Shown here piece by piece: positions 29,166 through 40,166 of a DNA stretch of 64,000 nt. Origin of the DNA: Candidatus Pelagibacter sp. (GTDB lineage Bacteria > Pseudomonadota > Alphaproteobacteria > Paracaedibacterales > CAIOTO01); contig PNMQ01000004.1 in the NCBI GenBank assembly GCA_013823725.1, positions 245,156 to 309,155 on the forward strand. The letters run 5' to 3'. The notes beneath the pieces were generated by a model that had not been told where the DNA came from, made no database searches, and saw nothing but the letters and a program-made list of their open reading frames with translations. The translations under genes and the position numbers were made by a program. Each line of letters starts with the position of its first letter. Position 1 is the stretch's first letter.

Positions 29166-29405
29166 GAGAGACCTCTTTAGTTAAATTAATTAGAAATACA
29201 ATTACTTGAATTATATAGGTTAAAGTCACTAAAGTCAAATGTATAAATTGTAAAATATGGGTTCGTTTTGGCTGAAAGAAGATTGTTATATATTATTTGT
29301 ATGAATTTTAAATTCCTCATAATTGAGCAGCTAAAATGTTTTAAATACCTAATTATGAGGAGAGGAGAGTGGTTGTTCTTTTAAATTCGAACTAATAAGA
29401 AGCGA

Positions 29406-30836
29406 TCAAGGCAAGTGTTTTTTTATCCAGTCTTTAATCAACGTTCTTTTAAGTTTGTCATATAGCGGATGTTGGCCATCATTTAGATTCAGCTGGGCAT
29501 CAAGTTCTGCAAACTGGTTAATATCCATTTTTTGAATCTTTTCAGATACGGCAGTATTAATTTTTTGCGAAACCAGTTTAGTGTGTGACTGAAAAAAATG
29601 TGTGCCGAGCAAAGATATTCCAGCGCATGCAAGTAGAAAAATGGATAAATATACAAAATTACTTATGGCTTCACAAACAAAACCTGTTAAAAGGTACATG
29701 CCAGAATGAGAAACTGCCCATATAAGCAGTAAATAAGTGTATCTATGCGCAATAGGAAAACTTTTGTTAATTATGGGAGTTGCTGGTGTTAGTCCTTGGC
29801 CCAAAAAATTTATGGAGGACTGAATTAAAAATAAGGTAAACGGAGATTTGAAATGAATATAGGTCCAAATACTGATGGGTATCACAAGAATTAGCAGATA
29901 AAGCTTTGTTTTTAAAATTGAAAATGGATCATATCTTAATCCTAAATATCCATAAAATATTTCGCAACACATCGTTATAATAAGAACAATAGTTGTTTGC
30001 ATCATGATAAGATTCGTTGGTAAATTAAATTCCTTTGCAAGTACTGTAGGTATATAGGCAAGTGAAAAATAAAAAGCTACCGCAGGTAATAGGTACATGG
30101 CGAATAGCGCAAAAATGTTGTTATTTTTAAGGTTAATTTCAGAAAAAAAGTCTATGATTTTTTTTCGTTCTGCGTTTTCTTGAAGTGTTTTCAAAAATTC
30201 AGGTGTTTCTTTTAGGGTTTTGCGTGCAATAGTTCCAAGAACAGCAATTCCTGACCCTATGTAAAAAGGAATTTTCCATCCATTTTCAGGCGACAAGGTG
30301 ATACATATCGTTCCAATACCACATGCAACAAGGCCACCTAAAGAACACGTTGCTTCGACTAGAGCACTGCAAAAATAAACTTTTGGTTTGGGTATTGTTT
30401 CTGTGATAAATACATCAGCTGCTATGCATTCACCGCCAGATGCAAATCCTTGAATAAGGCGCATGAATAAAAATAGAGCAGAGGATGTTATGCCCCATTC
30501 AGCATAGGGAGGAATATTCGGAATAAGAATACATGATATAGACATTAAAAAAGTTGTTGAAATCAATACTGGAACTCGTCCAATTGCGTCTCCAATATAC
30601 CCCCAAAATAGTGCGGCAAGAGGTCGGATACAAAATGAAGAACAAAACGTAAACGTTGCTAGAAGAGGCGTAAATTGAGAATCTTCTGGTAAGAAAACTT
30701 TGGTGAGAGTAATGGTCATGTGGACAGCTAATAATAAATCGAAAAATTCTAAAAAATTTCCAATTAGAATGATAGCTACCGATTTTTTAATTTCAGGAGA
30801 AAGTCGGTTGGAATTACTTTTAGGAGAACTCATCAT
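29406..30836 (-). CDS. MFS transporter, metabolite:H+ symporter (MHS/ProP-like) type
   Basis: FLEFFDLLLAVHMT, FWGYIGDAIGRVPVL, RLIQGFASGGECIAADVFITE. Confidence 0.88.
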   Translation of the reverse strand: MMSSPKSNSNRLSPEIKKSVAIILIGNFLEFFDLLLAVHMTITLTKVFLPEDSQFTPLLATFTFCSSFCIRPLAALFWGYIGDAIGRVPVLISTTFLMSISCILIPNIPPYAEWGITSSALFLFMRLIQGFASGGECIAADVFITETIPKPKVYFCSALVEATCSLGGLVACGIGTICITLSPENGWKIPFYIGSGIAVLGTIARKTLKETPEFLKTLQENAERKKIIDFFSEINLKNNNIFALFAMYLLPAVAFYFSLAYIPTVLAKEFNLPTNLIMMQTTIVLIITMCCEIFYGYLGLRYDPFSILKTKLYLLILVIPISIWTYIHFKSPFTLFLIQSSINFLGQGLTPATPIINKSFPIAHRYTYLLLIWAVSHSGMYLLTGFVCEAISNFVYLSIFLLACAGISLLGTHFFQSHTKLVSQKINTAVSEKIQKMDINQFAELDAQLNLNDGQHPLYDKLKRTLIKDWIKKHLP

Positions 30837-31013
30837 TTAATTTCCCAACAAAACATCTGAATCAGAAAATACGACAAGCCAATAAAAAACTAAAGATGAA
30901 AAGATATTGCTTTTCCTACCAAAACAATTCTTGAAAGACTTTTCTACATTCATTCTTTTCAGTTTCTATCTTTCTTCCTTTGAGCTAAATATAAAACATG
31001 CTATATTTAAAAT

Positions 31014-32312
31014 ATGCATGATTCCATTACGTTGACTCAAATCACCATTGTTGTTGCCCTCGCTTTAGCGGGTGGCTTGTGTTTGGCTAAGTTTAAGCAG
31101 CCACCGATGCTTGGATACATTCTAAATGGTGTTATTTTAGGTCCTTCAGGTTTTGCACTTATTCAGGACCGTGGTCCATTGGAATTGCTAGCCGAACTCG
31201 GCATTCTTCTTTTATTGTTTGTCGTAGGAATGGAATTAAACTTACGATCCTTTAAAAAAGTATGGGTTCAAGCATCACTTTTTTGTCTTTTGCAACTCTC
31301 TTTAATTGTCATGTTTACGGTTGGTATTTCATACTACACGGGATGGACTATGACCAAGGCAATGGTTTTAGGCTTCGTAACGGCACTTTCTTCAACAGCA
31401 GTAGTGGTGAAGATGTTAGAAAGCGCTGGTGAAATTAAAACAGAAAACGGTCAGCTGATTATTGGTATCTTAATTGCCCAAGATTTAGCGATTGCTCCAA
31501 TGATTCTAGTGATAAGAAATACAATTGAAGCTGCAAATCCATGGGGATTATTCATTAAATTATTCGCTTCAATTATCATTATTGTTGCTATCATTATGTA
31601 TTTAAGTCGCAAGCAACGTGTTAGAATCCCCTTTTCTAAAGCAATTGTTGGTGAAAGTGAATTGACAGCTTTGGCAAGTTTGGCATTTTGCTTTATTGCG
31701 TCCGCTATTTCAGGATTGTCAGGATTATCTGCGCCATATGGTGCATTCTTGGCTGGACTCATTCTTGGTAACACTCATGAACGTCTCAGCTTGCTAGAAA
31801 CAGCAAAGCCTATTCAAAGTATTTTGATTATGTTCTTTTTCTTATCCATAGGTTTACTGCTAGATGTTGAGTTTTTATATAATGATTTACAATTTGTACT
31901 TCTGACAATTCTTGTTGTTTTTGTTGGCAAAACAATAGCTAATGTTTTAGTGTTAAGGTTGCTTTCTGTGGATTGGTTAAGTGCCTTTACCGTTGGAGCG
32001 TGCATTTCACAGCTAGGAGAATTTGCCTTTCTATTATCAAATGAAGCCAATAATGCTGGTGTTATTTCTGATAAAACTGAAAAATATATTGTTAGTATTA
32101 CTGTACTATCTTTGATCATCAGCCCTGTTTGGAATGCTTTAGCTCAAACTATAAAAAATGTTTTTGATATGCCTCAGTTTCCGCCATTTGCTGTTTTGAA
32201 AGAAAATGGTGTTACCCAAAATAGTGATCAACTTGGCTCACAGGATTTGAATATTCATCAAGATAAAACGGCTTTTAAAATTTTAATGACTCCGAAAACG
32301 GATAAAGAATAA
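31014..32312 (+). CDS. CPA2-family monovalent cation:proton antiporter (Kef/YbaL-like)
   Basis: LAKFKQPPMLGYILNGVILGPSGFALIQD, ELGILLLLFVVGMELNLRSFKKVW, ALSSTAVVVKML. Confidence 0.93.
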   Translation: MHDSITLTQITIVVALALAGGLCLAKFKQPPMLGYILNGVILGPSGFALIQDRGPLELLAELGILLLLFVVGMELNLRSFKKVWVQASLFCLLQLSLIVMFTVGISYYTGWTMTKAMVLGFVTALSSTAVVVKMLESAGEIKTENGQLIIGILIAQDLAIAPMILVIRNTIEAANPWGLFIKLFASIIIIVAIIMYLSRKQRVRIPFSKAIVGESELTALASLAFCFIASAISGLSGLSAPYGAFLAGLILGNTHERLSLLETAKPIQSILIMFFFLSIGLLLDVEFLYNDLQFVLLTILVVFVGKTIANVLVLRLLSVDWLSAFTVGACISQLGEFAFLLSNEANNAGVISDKTEKYIVSITVLSLIISPVWNALAQTIKNVFDMPQFPPFAVLKENGVTQNSDQLGSQDLNIHQDKTAFKILMTPKTDKE

Positions 32313-32324
32313 TATTCTCTGATT

Positions 32325-33671
32325 ATGCGAAAAAAGACTCTTATGTTTATATTAAATTTAAGACAAAAAATAATTTTTTTTTTTGCATACGTTGCATTAA
32401 AAATTTATGCTGCTTTAGCGCAAATCCTAAGCCCTGTTATTAGATTATTTTTTTACACAAGATGCTTTTGCTTTAAAAAGGACTCTATTTACCAGGTTAA
32501 CGAGCGCTTTGGCTGTATTTCTCAAAAATATGGCAACATCACTCCATCACCAAATCGAATTTGGATTCACGTAGCTAGTGTTGGAGAGTTTTTATCCATA
32601 AAAAAATTAGTAAGTAAGATTTTAGAAACGGATTTAAAGGTTCAGATTCTTTTGACATCTACGACTCTAACTGCTTCTAATTTAATTCAGCAAATTACTA
32701 CAGAACGCGTATTCCACCAATTAATACCTGCTGACGTACCAACATGGATTATATCCTTTTTAAATTTTTGGAAACCAGAAAAAGCCATTTTTGTTGAATC
32801 TGAAATATGGCCAAATTGGCTAGCACATTTAAAAAGTCGAAATATTAAAGTTATCCTCTTGAATGCTAGAATTTCTGATAAATCTTTTTTACGATGGAAA
32901 CGTTTTTTATCTATTGCCCACGAAATTTTTCAAGCTTTCGATTTATGCATAGCTCAAAATGTTGAAACAGTTGAAAGATTAAATTTTTTTCGAGTAAAAG
33001 AATGTTATTATTTGGGGAATTTAAAAAACTTTTCAGACCCTCTGAATATTGAAGAAGATTTATTTAGACATCTTTTTAACTTCGAGGAAGATGCTTATTG
33101 GGTTACTTTTGCAAGCACCCATGAAGGAGAAGAAGATAAAATATTCCAAGTTATAAAAGAGCTTTGGAAATTATACCCAAAATATCGCTTTGTTATTGCG
33201 CCTAGGCACCCTCATAGAACAAAAATAGTTACAGATTTATGTGTCCAGCATCAGTTTGATTATGTTCAACTTAGTCATATTTTGGGCAATCAATACAATA
33301 TATTAAATTCCTCACAATCTATAGTGATTGTTGATTTATTAGGTCAGATGGGCACATTTTATAAATTATCTTCCGTAGTTTTTATTGGTGGAAGTTTTGT
33401 TAAAATTGGTGGACACAATCCCATTGAAGCGATTAGATTTGGAAAAATTGTGTGCTTTGGCCCCTACATGTATAACTTTAAAGATGTAACCGCTGTTATC
33501 CAAAAAATATATGATCCCTTTGTTAACAACAGGGAATCTTTGTTAAAGTTTATTGAAAATTGCCGTTGTGACGAACAGCAAAGCAAAGAAAACATATCAA
33601 AACTAGACGAATTTTTCGACATAGATATGAATTTTTTCAACGACATTATTCGATTAGTTATGAATGCTTAA
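32325..33671 (+). CDS. waaA: 3-deoxy-D-manno-octulosonic acid transferase
   Basis: IWIHVASVGEF, FWKPEKAIFVESEIWPNWLAHLKSRNIKVILLNARISDKSFLRWKRF, GHNPIEAIRFG. Confidence 0.94.
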   Translation: MRKKTLMFILNLRQKIIFFFAYVALKIYAALAQILSPVIRLFFYTRCFCFKKDSIYQVNERFGCISQKYGNITPSPNRIWIHVASVGEFLSIKKLVSKILETDLKVQILLTSTTLTASNLIQQITTERVFHQLIPADVPTWIISFLNFWKPEKAIFVESEIWPNWLAHLKSRNIKVILLNARISDKSFLRWKRFLSIAHEIFQAFDLCIAQNVETVERLNFFRVKECYYLGNLKNFSDPLNIEEDLFRHLFNFEEDAYWVTFASTHEGEEDKIFQVIKELWKLYPKYRFVIAPRHPHRTKIVTDLCVQHQFDYVQLSHILGNQYNILNSSQSIVIVDLLGQMGTFYKLSSVVFIGGSFVKIGGHNPIEAIRFGKIVCFGPYMYNFKDVTAVIQKIYDPFVNNRESLLKFIENCRCDEQQSKENISKLDEFFDIDMNFFNDIIRLVMNA

Positions 33672-33672
33672 C

Positions 33673-33936
33673 TCAAACAGGTTCATCAGTTCCTGTAGAA
33701 AAATCACTAGCACATTTTTTGATTAAGAATCCAGACCACTTACATCCTAGATTTGCATAACATTTTTTTCTGGAACAATGTCTGCATGAAGTATCATCTT
33801 TCCAATAGCACACTTCTGACCCATTTTTCATATTACAAATTCTTTGAGGTTTATTGCATCCTCTAGCAAAAGAATTCTGGCTAGATATAATCATAAGTAA
33901 ACATAGAAGTGTAGAAAATTTGAAGTAACTTATCAT
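33673..33936 (-). CDS. Small exported cysteine-rich protein
   Basis: Signal peptide then RGCNKPQRICNMKNGSEVCYWKDDTSCRHCSRKKCYANLGCKWSGFLIKKC. Confidence 0.65.
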   Translation of the reverse strand: MISYFKFSTLLCLLMIISSQNSFARGCNKPQRICNMKNGSEVCYWKDDTSCRHCSRKKCYANLGCKWSGFLIKKCASDFSTGTDEPV

Positions 33937-33946
33937 AATTCACCGT

Positions 33947-34960
33947 TTAGCGATAGCGTGCAAAACAAATAACATCTCCATGAACAGTGCCGTCTCCATG
34001 TTTCAAAAAGATTTGCCCATAATAGGTGGTAATATTACCCGTTCCGTCTGCATTTGCTGGAACGTTATAGTCAAAGGTTGCCCACTTATTCAGTTTAAAT
34101 AATGCTTTAAAGGCAACACGATCCACTTTACCTGTTAAAATACCTAATGCTGCTGGATTTTGAGAATGAATTCTAAATAATCCATGTCGAGTTTTCTGTA
34201 TGCAAACAGAAGCATAGTCAGCATCTGGTTTAACGGGAACTAGAGCAGATGCAGCAAAAGCTGCAAGAGATTCATCGTGTCCAAAGCGTTTGGTTGATTC
34301 TTTAATTGCTTTTAAGTAGCTTGGCCCATCTGTAGTTTCAACAGTATAAATCGAAGATTGCTGTAAATTGCCTGTTGAATTAAAAGATGAAGGTTGCATT
34401 GAATTTGAAGCAGGAGCGAAAGTTTGAGGGGGTTGTGCTGCATTTGACGCCAAGTTTGCAGTGTTAATGCCATTAGATGATGATGAAATATTGTTCATCG
34501 ATGAAGGAATTGGGGTATTGTTTGGCTGCGTATTATTTTGAACAGAATTTGTTGAATCAACAGATGAATAAGTGTTTGCCACAGTGTTGTTTGCAGGCGG
34601 ATTCTGAATTTGAAGAGGGGTGTTTTGTTGCTGATTAGTTATTGGTGCTGTTGAATTTGAATTATTTGTTATATTTTGTTGTGGAATATTTGAAGATGTG
34701 GAACTAGATGTTTGAGAAATATTTACAATTTGGTCTTGAAAATTGGATGATGAGGAAGATATGGCAAACGGAACATTGCTTTGTTCACTAGGGGGTATAT
34801 CTGTGATATTTAAATTTGTCCCTTGTGCAAGATTGTTATTTCCTACAGCCTCTGTATTACTGCTTGCTGAACCTATTAAGATGTACAGGAATGCTATTAC
34901 CAAAAATCTTTTAGACCTTAAAGATGTACAATATTTTTTTTGATTAGAAAGAATGATCAT
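33947..34960 (-). CDS. Hypothetical exported N/S/Q/T-rich protein with globular C-terminus
   Basis: Signal-like N-terminus; low-complexity NNTQPNNTPIPSSMNN; compact C-terminal ~120 aa. Confidence 0.7.
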   Translation of the reverse strand: MIILSNQKKYCTSLRSKRFLVIAFLYILIGSASSNTEAVGNNNLAQGTNLNITDIPPSEQSNVPFAISSSSSNFQDQIVNISQTSSSTSSNIPQQNITNNSNSTAPITNQQQNTPLQIQNPPANNTVANTYSSVDSTNSVQNNTQPNNTPIPSSMNNISSSSNGINTANLASNAAQPPQTFAPASNSMQPSSFNSTGNLQQSSIYTVETTDGPSYLKAIKESTKRFGHDESLAAFAASALVPVKPDADYASVCIQKTRHGLFRIHSQNPAALGILTGKVDRVAFKALFKLNKWATFDYNVPANADGTGNITTYYGQIFLKHGDGTVHGDVICFARYR

Positions 34961-35072
34961 CCAAAACCTTAATGGTCTTTATTTTATTTCGACTTCTCTC
35001 ATTTTATAAATAAGAAGTTTAAAGAATGGTTAATGCGTTGTTATTTTAGGCAATGAAGACTTTATATAAATA

Positions 35073-37505
35073 TTAATTAATAACAGGTGATACTTCTTGG
35101 AAATTTGATTTTGAATGAATGGGATTTGTTTGCATACTTCTGTATAACTCTAAATCATTAGATTCATCCATGCTGATAATTTTAGGAAGCTCTGCAAGCG
35201 CAATAACTACAACTTCTGAAAAAGATTTCACAGGAATAATTTTCAACGAATCCTTTACCTCTGAAGAAATTTCATGCAAATCTTTTTCGTTGTCATAAGG
35301 TATAACGACCGTTTTAATCCCTGCGCGTTGGGCAGCCATAAGTTTTTCTTTTAACCCACCAATGGGTAAAACTTTTCCTCGAAGGGTAATCTCGCCAGTC
35401 ATAGCAACATCTTTTAAAACAGGAATGTTGGTGAAGGCCGAAACAATGGAGGTGCTTAATGCGATACCGGCAGATGGACCGTCTTTAGGAATTCCTCCAG
35501 CAGGAACATGAATGTGTATATCCTTCTTTTCAAAATCTGATGCTTTCAAACCATATTCATGTGCTCTAGATTTTATGTAGCTTAAAGCAGCTTGAGCTGA
35601 TTCTTGCATTACATCACCTAGTTTCCCTGTTAATTTTAGATTTCCTTTACCAGGATAAAGTAGGGCTTCGATAGATAATATATCACCGCCTAATTCTGTC
35701 CACGCTAGTCCTGTTGTTACGCCAACTTGATGGTTTTCATCAATCTCTCCATAGCTATATTTGGGAATGGATAGATAGGGTTCTAAGTTGGATTGTGTAA
35801 GAATTTCATGGTTAATTTTTTTGTCAACACTAAGTTTTCGTACAATTTTTCTACAAACTTTAGATATTTCTCTCTCTAAATTGCGGACACCTGCTTCTTT
35901 GGTATATCTACGTATGATTTCTATAATCGCATCGTCAGAGAAATGCAATTCCTCGTCTTTAAGGCCGTGATTTTTCAATTGTTTGGGAATGAGGTGATTT
36001 TTTGCAATTCCTAGTTTTTCAGTTTCTGAATATCCACTTAATTGAATTAATTCAAGCCTATCGAGTAAAGGTTGTGGCATATTATAGGAATTTGAAGTCG
36101 TTACAAACATGACGTTAGACAAATCGTAATCAATTTCAAGATAGTGATCGTTGAATGTTGCATTCTGTTCTGGGTCCAGAACTTCAAGTAATGCTGATGC
36201 AGGATCGCCTCGCCAGTCTTGTCCAAGTTTGTCAATTTCATCGAGTAAAAACAGAGGGTTTTTTGTGCTTGCTTTTTTCATAGCCTGTATGATTTTTCCT
36301 GGCATAGAACCCATGTAAGTTCTTCTATGCCCTCTAATTTCCGCTTCGTCTTTAACTCCTCCAAGTGAAATTCTAATGAATTCACGTCCCGTGGCATCGG
36401 CTATAGATTTCCCTAAAGATGTTTTGCCCACGCCAGGAGGGCCTACAAGACACAGAATTTGACTTTTTATTTCTTTGACTCTGTTTTGAACCGCTAGAAA
36501 TTCAAGTATTCTTTCTTTAACTTTATCAAGACCGAAGTGGTCTTTGTTTAGTTTTTCTTCTGCCTTGTTAATGTTCTTTTCAATTTTGGAACTGTTGGTC
36601 CATGGAATAGATAGAAGCCAGTCTAAATAGTTTCGAATAATAGCCGATTCTGCTGAAGAAGGGTGCATTAGTTTGATTTTTTTTAATTCAGAATCATATT
36701 TTTTTGCAGCTTCTGGTGAGAGGTCTGTTTTTTTTCTTTTTGCCTCAAGTTCAGCAATATCTTCACGACCTTCGTTATTATCTCCAAGTTCTTTGTAGAT
36801 AGCTTTCATTTGTTCGTTAAGATAGTAATCGCGCTGCGTTTTTTCCATTTGTTTTTTAACGCGATTACGAATTCTTTTTTCAACATTAGCGATAGTAGAT
36901 TCACTTTCAATAAATAAAAGGATTTTCTCAAGTCTTTCGTTGATATCGGTTATTTCTAATAATGTTTGTTTTTCGTGCAATTTAAGAGAAAAATAAGAGG
37001 CAATAGTATCTGCAACTCGTGATGGATCTTCTAGTTTTACCAGGTTTTCAAATACTTCACTAGGAATTTTACGGTTATTTTTTGTATAAGATTCAAAGGC
37101 GTTAATGCATGCTTTCATAAGTGGATCTAGTTCATCGTCTTGACGCAATGATTCTTCCATTTCTGTGCATTCAGCTTGGATATATTTTTGGGAGAAATCA
37201 AACGTATCAATACGAACTCTTTTACCACCTTGAACTAAAAGTTTAATGGTGTTATCAGGCAACCTTAAAACTTGAAGTAAATTGCCCATAACGCCAACCC
37301 GACTAAGATCTTTGTCTTCAGGATGTTCTGGTTCACTGTTTTGTTGTAAAACAAGAATAATTTCTTTTTGTGAAGAAGAAATGGCTTCGTCTAAAGCGCT
37401 AACGGAAGCATCTCTGCCAACAAAAATTGGTACGATCATGTGAGGGAATATGACGATATCTCTTAAAGGAACTACAGGATGGAGTTTCTTTGCATCATGA
37501 TTCAT
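35073..37505 (-). CDS. lon: Endopeptidase La (Lon protease)
   Basis: GPPGVGKTSLGKSIADATGREFIRISLGGVKDEAEIRGHRRTYMGSMPGKI; catalytic GIPKDGPSAGIA. Confidence 0.98.
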   Translation of the reverse strand: MNHDAKKLHPVVPLRDIVIFPHMIVPIFVGRDASVSALDEAISSSQKEIILVLQQNSEPEHPEDKDLSRVGVMGNLLQVLRLPDNTIKLLVQGGKRVRIDTFDFSQKYIQAECTEMEESLRQDDELDPLMKACINAFESYTKNNRKIPSEVFENLVKLEDPSRVADTIASYFSLKLHEKQTLLEITDINERLEKILLFIESESTIANVEKRIRNRVKKQMEKTQRDYYLNEQMKAIYKELGDNNEGREDIAELEAKRKKTDLSPEAAKKYDSELKKIKLMHPSSAESAIIRNYLDWLLSIPWTNSSKIEKNINKAEEKLNKDHFGLDKVKERILEFLAVQNRVKEIKSQILCLVGPPGVGKTSLGKSIADATGREFIRISLGGVKDEAEIRGHRRTYMGSMPGKIIQAMKKASTKNPLFLLDEIDKLGQDWRGDPASALLEVLDPEQNATFNDHYLEIDYDLSNVMFVTTSNSYNMPQPLLDRLELIQLSGYSETEKLGIAKNHLIPKQLKNHGLKDEELHFSDDAIIEIIRRYTKEAGVRNLEREISKVCRKIVRKLSVDKKINHEILTQSNLEPYLSIPKYSYGEIDENHQVGVTTGLAWTELGGDILSIEALLYPGKGNLKLTGKLGDVMQESAQAALSYIKSRAHEYGLKASDFEKKDIHIHVPAGGIPKDGPSAGIALSTSIVSAFTNIPVLKDVAMTGEITLRGKVLPIGGLKEKLMAAQRAGIKTVVIPYDNEKDLHEISSEVKDSLKIIPVKSFSEVVVIALAELPKIISMDESNDLELYRSMQTNPIHSKSNFQEVSPVIN

Positions 37506-37566
37506 AGAATTAATCCTTATGGTTTTACACTTTATTGAAATAACAGTAGTAAATGTTAAAAGCTAG

Positions 37567-38202
37567 TTACAGTGATTTCAAGACATAATATGATGGATAG
37601 TTTGTTCTAATATAATCAGTCATTGCTTGAATTACGCGATCAACAGTACAGTTTGTTGGTTCGTCCATTGTGTCTACGTGAATATTTGCTTCTGCATACA
37701 CAGGATAGCGTTCAGCAATCAGTTGTTCTAATACTTCTCTTTGATTGGGGCCACCAAGCATTGGGCGATCTGTTCTTCTGGATACGCGTGCTGTTAATGT
37801 ATCTAAATCGGCTTTTAACCAAATGGAAATAGATTTTTCTAAAATAATATTTCTAGTCGGTTCATTAGAAAAAGAACCACCACCTGTAGCTAAAATATGA
37901 GTAGGTTGTCCCAATAAGCGTTCAATTACTTTTTGCTCGCCAACGCGAAATGCTTCTTCACCATAGATATCAAATATGTCTTTAATGGGGCATCCTGCTG
38001 ATTCTTCGACGGCTTGATCCGAATCGTGGAAAGGAATATCTAATTTTTTTGCTAATCTTTTGCCAATACTTGTCTTTCCACATCCCATAAGGCCTACCAG
38101 AACGATAGTTTTAGGGGGCATGAAACTTACTGTGGGCGAACTATTTTTTTGAGTTAAAGGATTTTCCATTATACTTTCTTTATAGTTTAAGGGTTGATTC
38201 AA
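37567..38202 (-). CDS. aroK: Shikimate kinase
   Basis: IVLVGLMGCGKTSIGKRLAKKLDIPFHDSDQAVEESAGCPIKDIFDIYGEEAFR, ATGGGSF. Confidence 0.95.
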   Translation of the reverse strand: MNQPLNYKESIMENPLTQKNSSPTVSFMPPKTIVLVGLMGCGKTSIGKRLAKKLDIPFHDSDQAVEESAGCPIKDIFDIYGEEAFRVGEQKVIERLLGQPTHILATGGGSFSNEPTRNIILEKSISIWLKADLDTLTARVSRRTDRPMLGGPNQREVLEQLIAERYPVYAEANIHVDTMDEPTNCTVDRVIQAMTDYIRTNYPSYYVLKSL

Positions 38203-38422
38203 TTCTTAAAAATTACCTAATGCACTTTTGGATAAGTTTTATACTAACACATAAGTTTTGTGTTTGCATATCCTTTTTGCGCTATATTTTTTTATTAAAA
38301 TTCACAATATTGGCATATATAAATATTTTAAATATTGATAAAAATACGAGTAAATTAATATTTTATTATATTTAAAAATTTATCATTCATTTTAGAATTT
38401 TAATTAGTTTTATTGTTGCAGT

Positions 38423-40030
38423 ATGTATTTTAAAATGTTTTTTTTAAGTTTAATGATGCTTTCATTAGCTCGTGCAGCTAGCACACCTCTTCGTCATTCA
38501 CATCGATATTCGGAAATGGATTCTTCAGCTAATGTGAATACTCCACCTCGTTCGATAACTAAACAGAATAGTTCCCCTTCGTGCTTTGTGACGCCAAAAA
38601 AATCTACACGTCAAGAAGATCAATCTCCTTTTAAAACCCCTCGTACTGCTGCATATATTAGGCTTAAAAATGAGCATGAAAATATTCAGTCTACATACGA
38701 TTATGGAGAATGCAGAGTTGTTTTAAGTAAAAATATGGCAGTTGAGAGAGGACGACAAGATCTTCATGAGATAGAAAAAACAACGCTTTATCATTTGCTT
38801 ATAGAGCAGGGAAGATCATGGTGTATTATATGTAAATATAATCCTGAAAAAACGACAGAAGAGGACACGTATAATGATATTGTTGCTGTTGCTCCAATGT
38901 CATATTTAGATTATGAAGCTTTAAACGATATTCGTCGTGAGTATGTTGAATCACAGAAAGGAATAGGCGAAGTTTTTTTGGAAAGGCAATATGGAACACG
39001 CGAGCAATTTATTGAAAAATTAGATTTGATCAATAGTGTTTGGGAGGCAGTAGGAAATGTTACTCGTCCAATTTTATATTCTCAGCCAGCACGTATGTTT
39101 ACAGAAAATTGGGAAGGATCCGATCCGCATTTTGACTCATCCATTCCATTTACAGTTTTTTATGGGTTTAAAAAAAGAGATGGTATTCATGCTGAAAGAG
39201 ATACAATTCGCACTGAGGTAGTAGGTGATATATGGTTTAGTCATTTTGATGATTCTAATTTATTGTGTTTATACGGAACAACGGAACGTTCAACAATGAT
39301 TGCATCAAAACATCAGGGTAAAAATATTGGGCCAACAGCAGTTAAGGGACTTTATTCGCAGTTAGTTCATCCGTGGACCAATCAAAATGTAATATTAATT
39401 GATTATGAGAAAAAACAATATGATATGAACAGTCTTGAAATTTTTGATGGAGTTGTATCGTATGTGTCTCCACAGAACTTTAAGTCCATAGGGCAAAATA
39501 TTAGAAGTGGCAATATTATTTTTGGCATTAATGATGAAGGAATGTTGATGTTTAGGGCTGCTAATCCTAATTCATGTACAATGTCCAATATTTTAAACAG
39601 TTTGCGTGAAGATGGGCGTATTACGGATTATGAAACAATAAAAATATTATTGAACAAATTATACCCTAGTAATGCTGTGATAAAATTACCAAGTTCTGCG
39701 TTAAAAGATTTTAGAATTCAACAAGAGCAATATGTAAGGTCGTCAGAATATAATAAGGTTTTGCATGATTTTATATCACAATTTTCTACATTATTTTTGA
39801 TAGATAGTGAATCGCCGTTAAAGCAAAAAGTGAAAGGATCTAGTTTAGGTTTCCCTATGTTAACAGTAGATGATGAATCGTTAAGCATGAATCTTGCTGA
39901 TAAAGAAACCTCTTTGTTTTTACAAGTTCCTGATAGGATATCGCAAAAAAGCTCTGGGATTCCTAATCTAGACTCTCCAGATTTGTTAACAAGATCTAGA
40001 GGAAATTATCATTTTAAAGATGTTAGTTGA
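38423..40030 (+). CDS. Hypothetical exported protein, possible GNAT-like central region
   Basis: Signal peptide MFFLSLMMLSLARAAS; MIASKHQGKNIGPTAVKGLY and VSPQNFKSIGQNIRSGNIIFGI weakly recall GNAT motifs. Confidence 0.65.
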   Translation: MYFKMFFLSLMMLSLARAASTPLRHSHRYSEMDSSANVNTPPRSITKQNSSPSCFVTPKKSTRQEDQSPFKTPRTAAYIRLKNEHENIQSTYDYGECRVVLSKNMAVERGRQDLHEIEKTTLYHLLIEQGRSWCIICKYNPEKTTEEDTYNDIVAVAPMSYLDYEALNDIRREYVESQKGIGEVFLERQYGTREQFIEKLDLINSVWEAVGNVTRPILYSQPARMFTENWEGSDPHFDSSIPFTVFYGFKKRDGIHAERDTIRTEVVGDIWFSHFDDSNLLCLYGTTERSTMIASKHQGKNIGPTAVKGLYSQLVHPWTNQNVILIDYEKKQYDMNSLEIFDGVVSYVSPQNFKSIGQNIRSGNIIFGINDEGMLMFRAANPNSCTMSNILNSLREDGRITDYETIKILLNKLYPSNAVIKLPSSALKDFRIQQEQYVRSSEYNKVLHDFISQFSTLFLIDSESPLKQKVKGSSLGFPMLTVDDESLSMNLADKETSLFLQVPDRISQKSSGIPNLDSPDLLTRSRGNYHFKDVS

Positions 40031-40166
40031 TGGTTCAACATAGGTTAAGGTAATTTTAAACGGCTTATATATTCAATAAAAATAAAGGATTTTAAAGAAA
40101 TGTAAGCCTACCTTTTTATTTTAAAAAGCATTATACTGTATATAGTTTTTTTAAAAAATTGATCTT

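Noticed and set aside
31451-32119. Reverse ORFs 31451-31774 and 31814-32119
   Set aside because: Antisense to the CPA2 antiporter; no recognisable motif.
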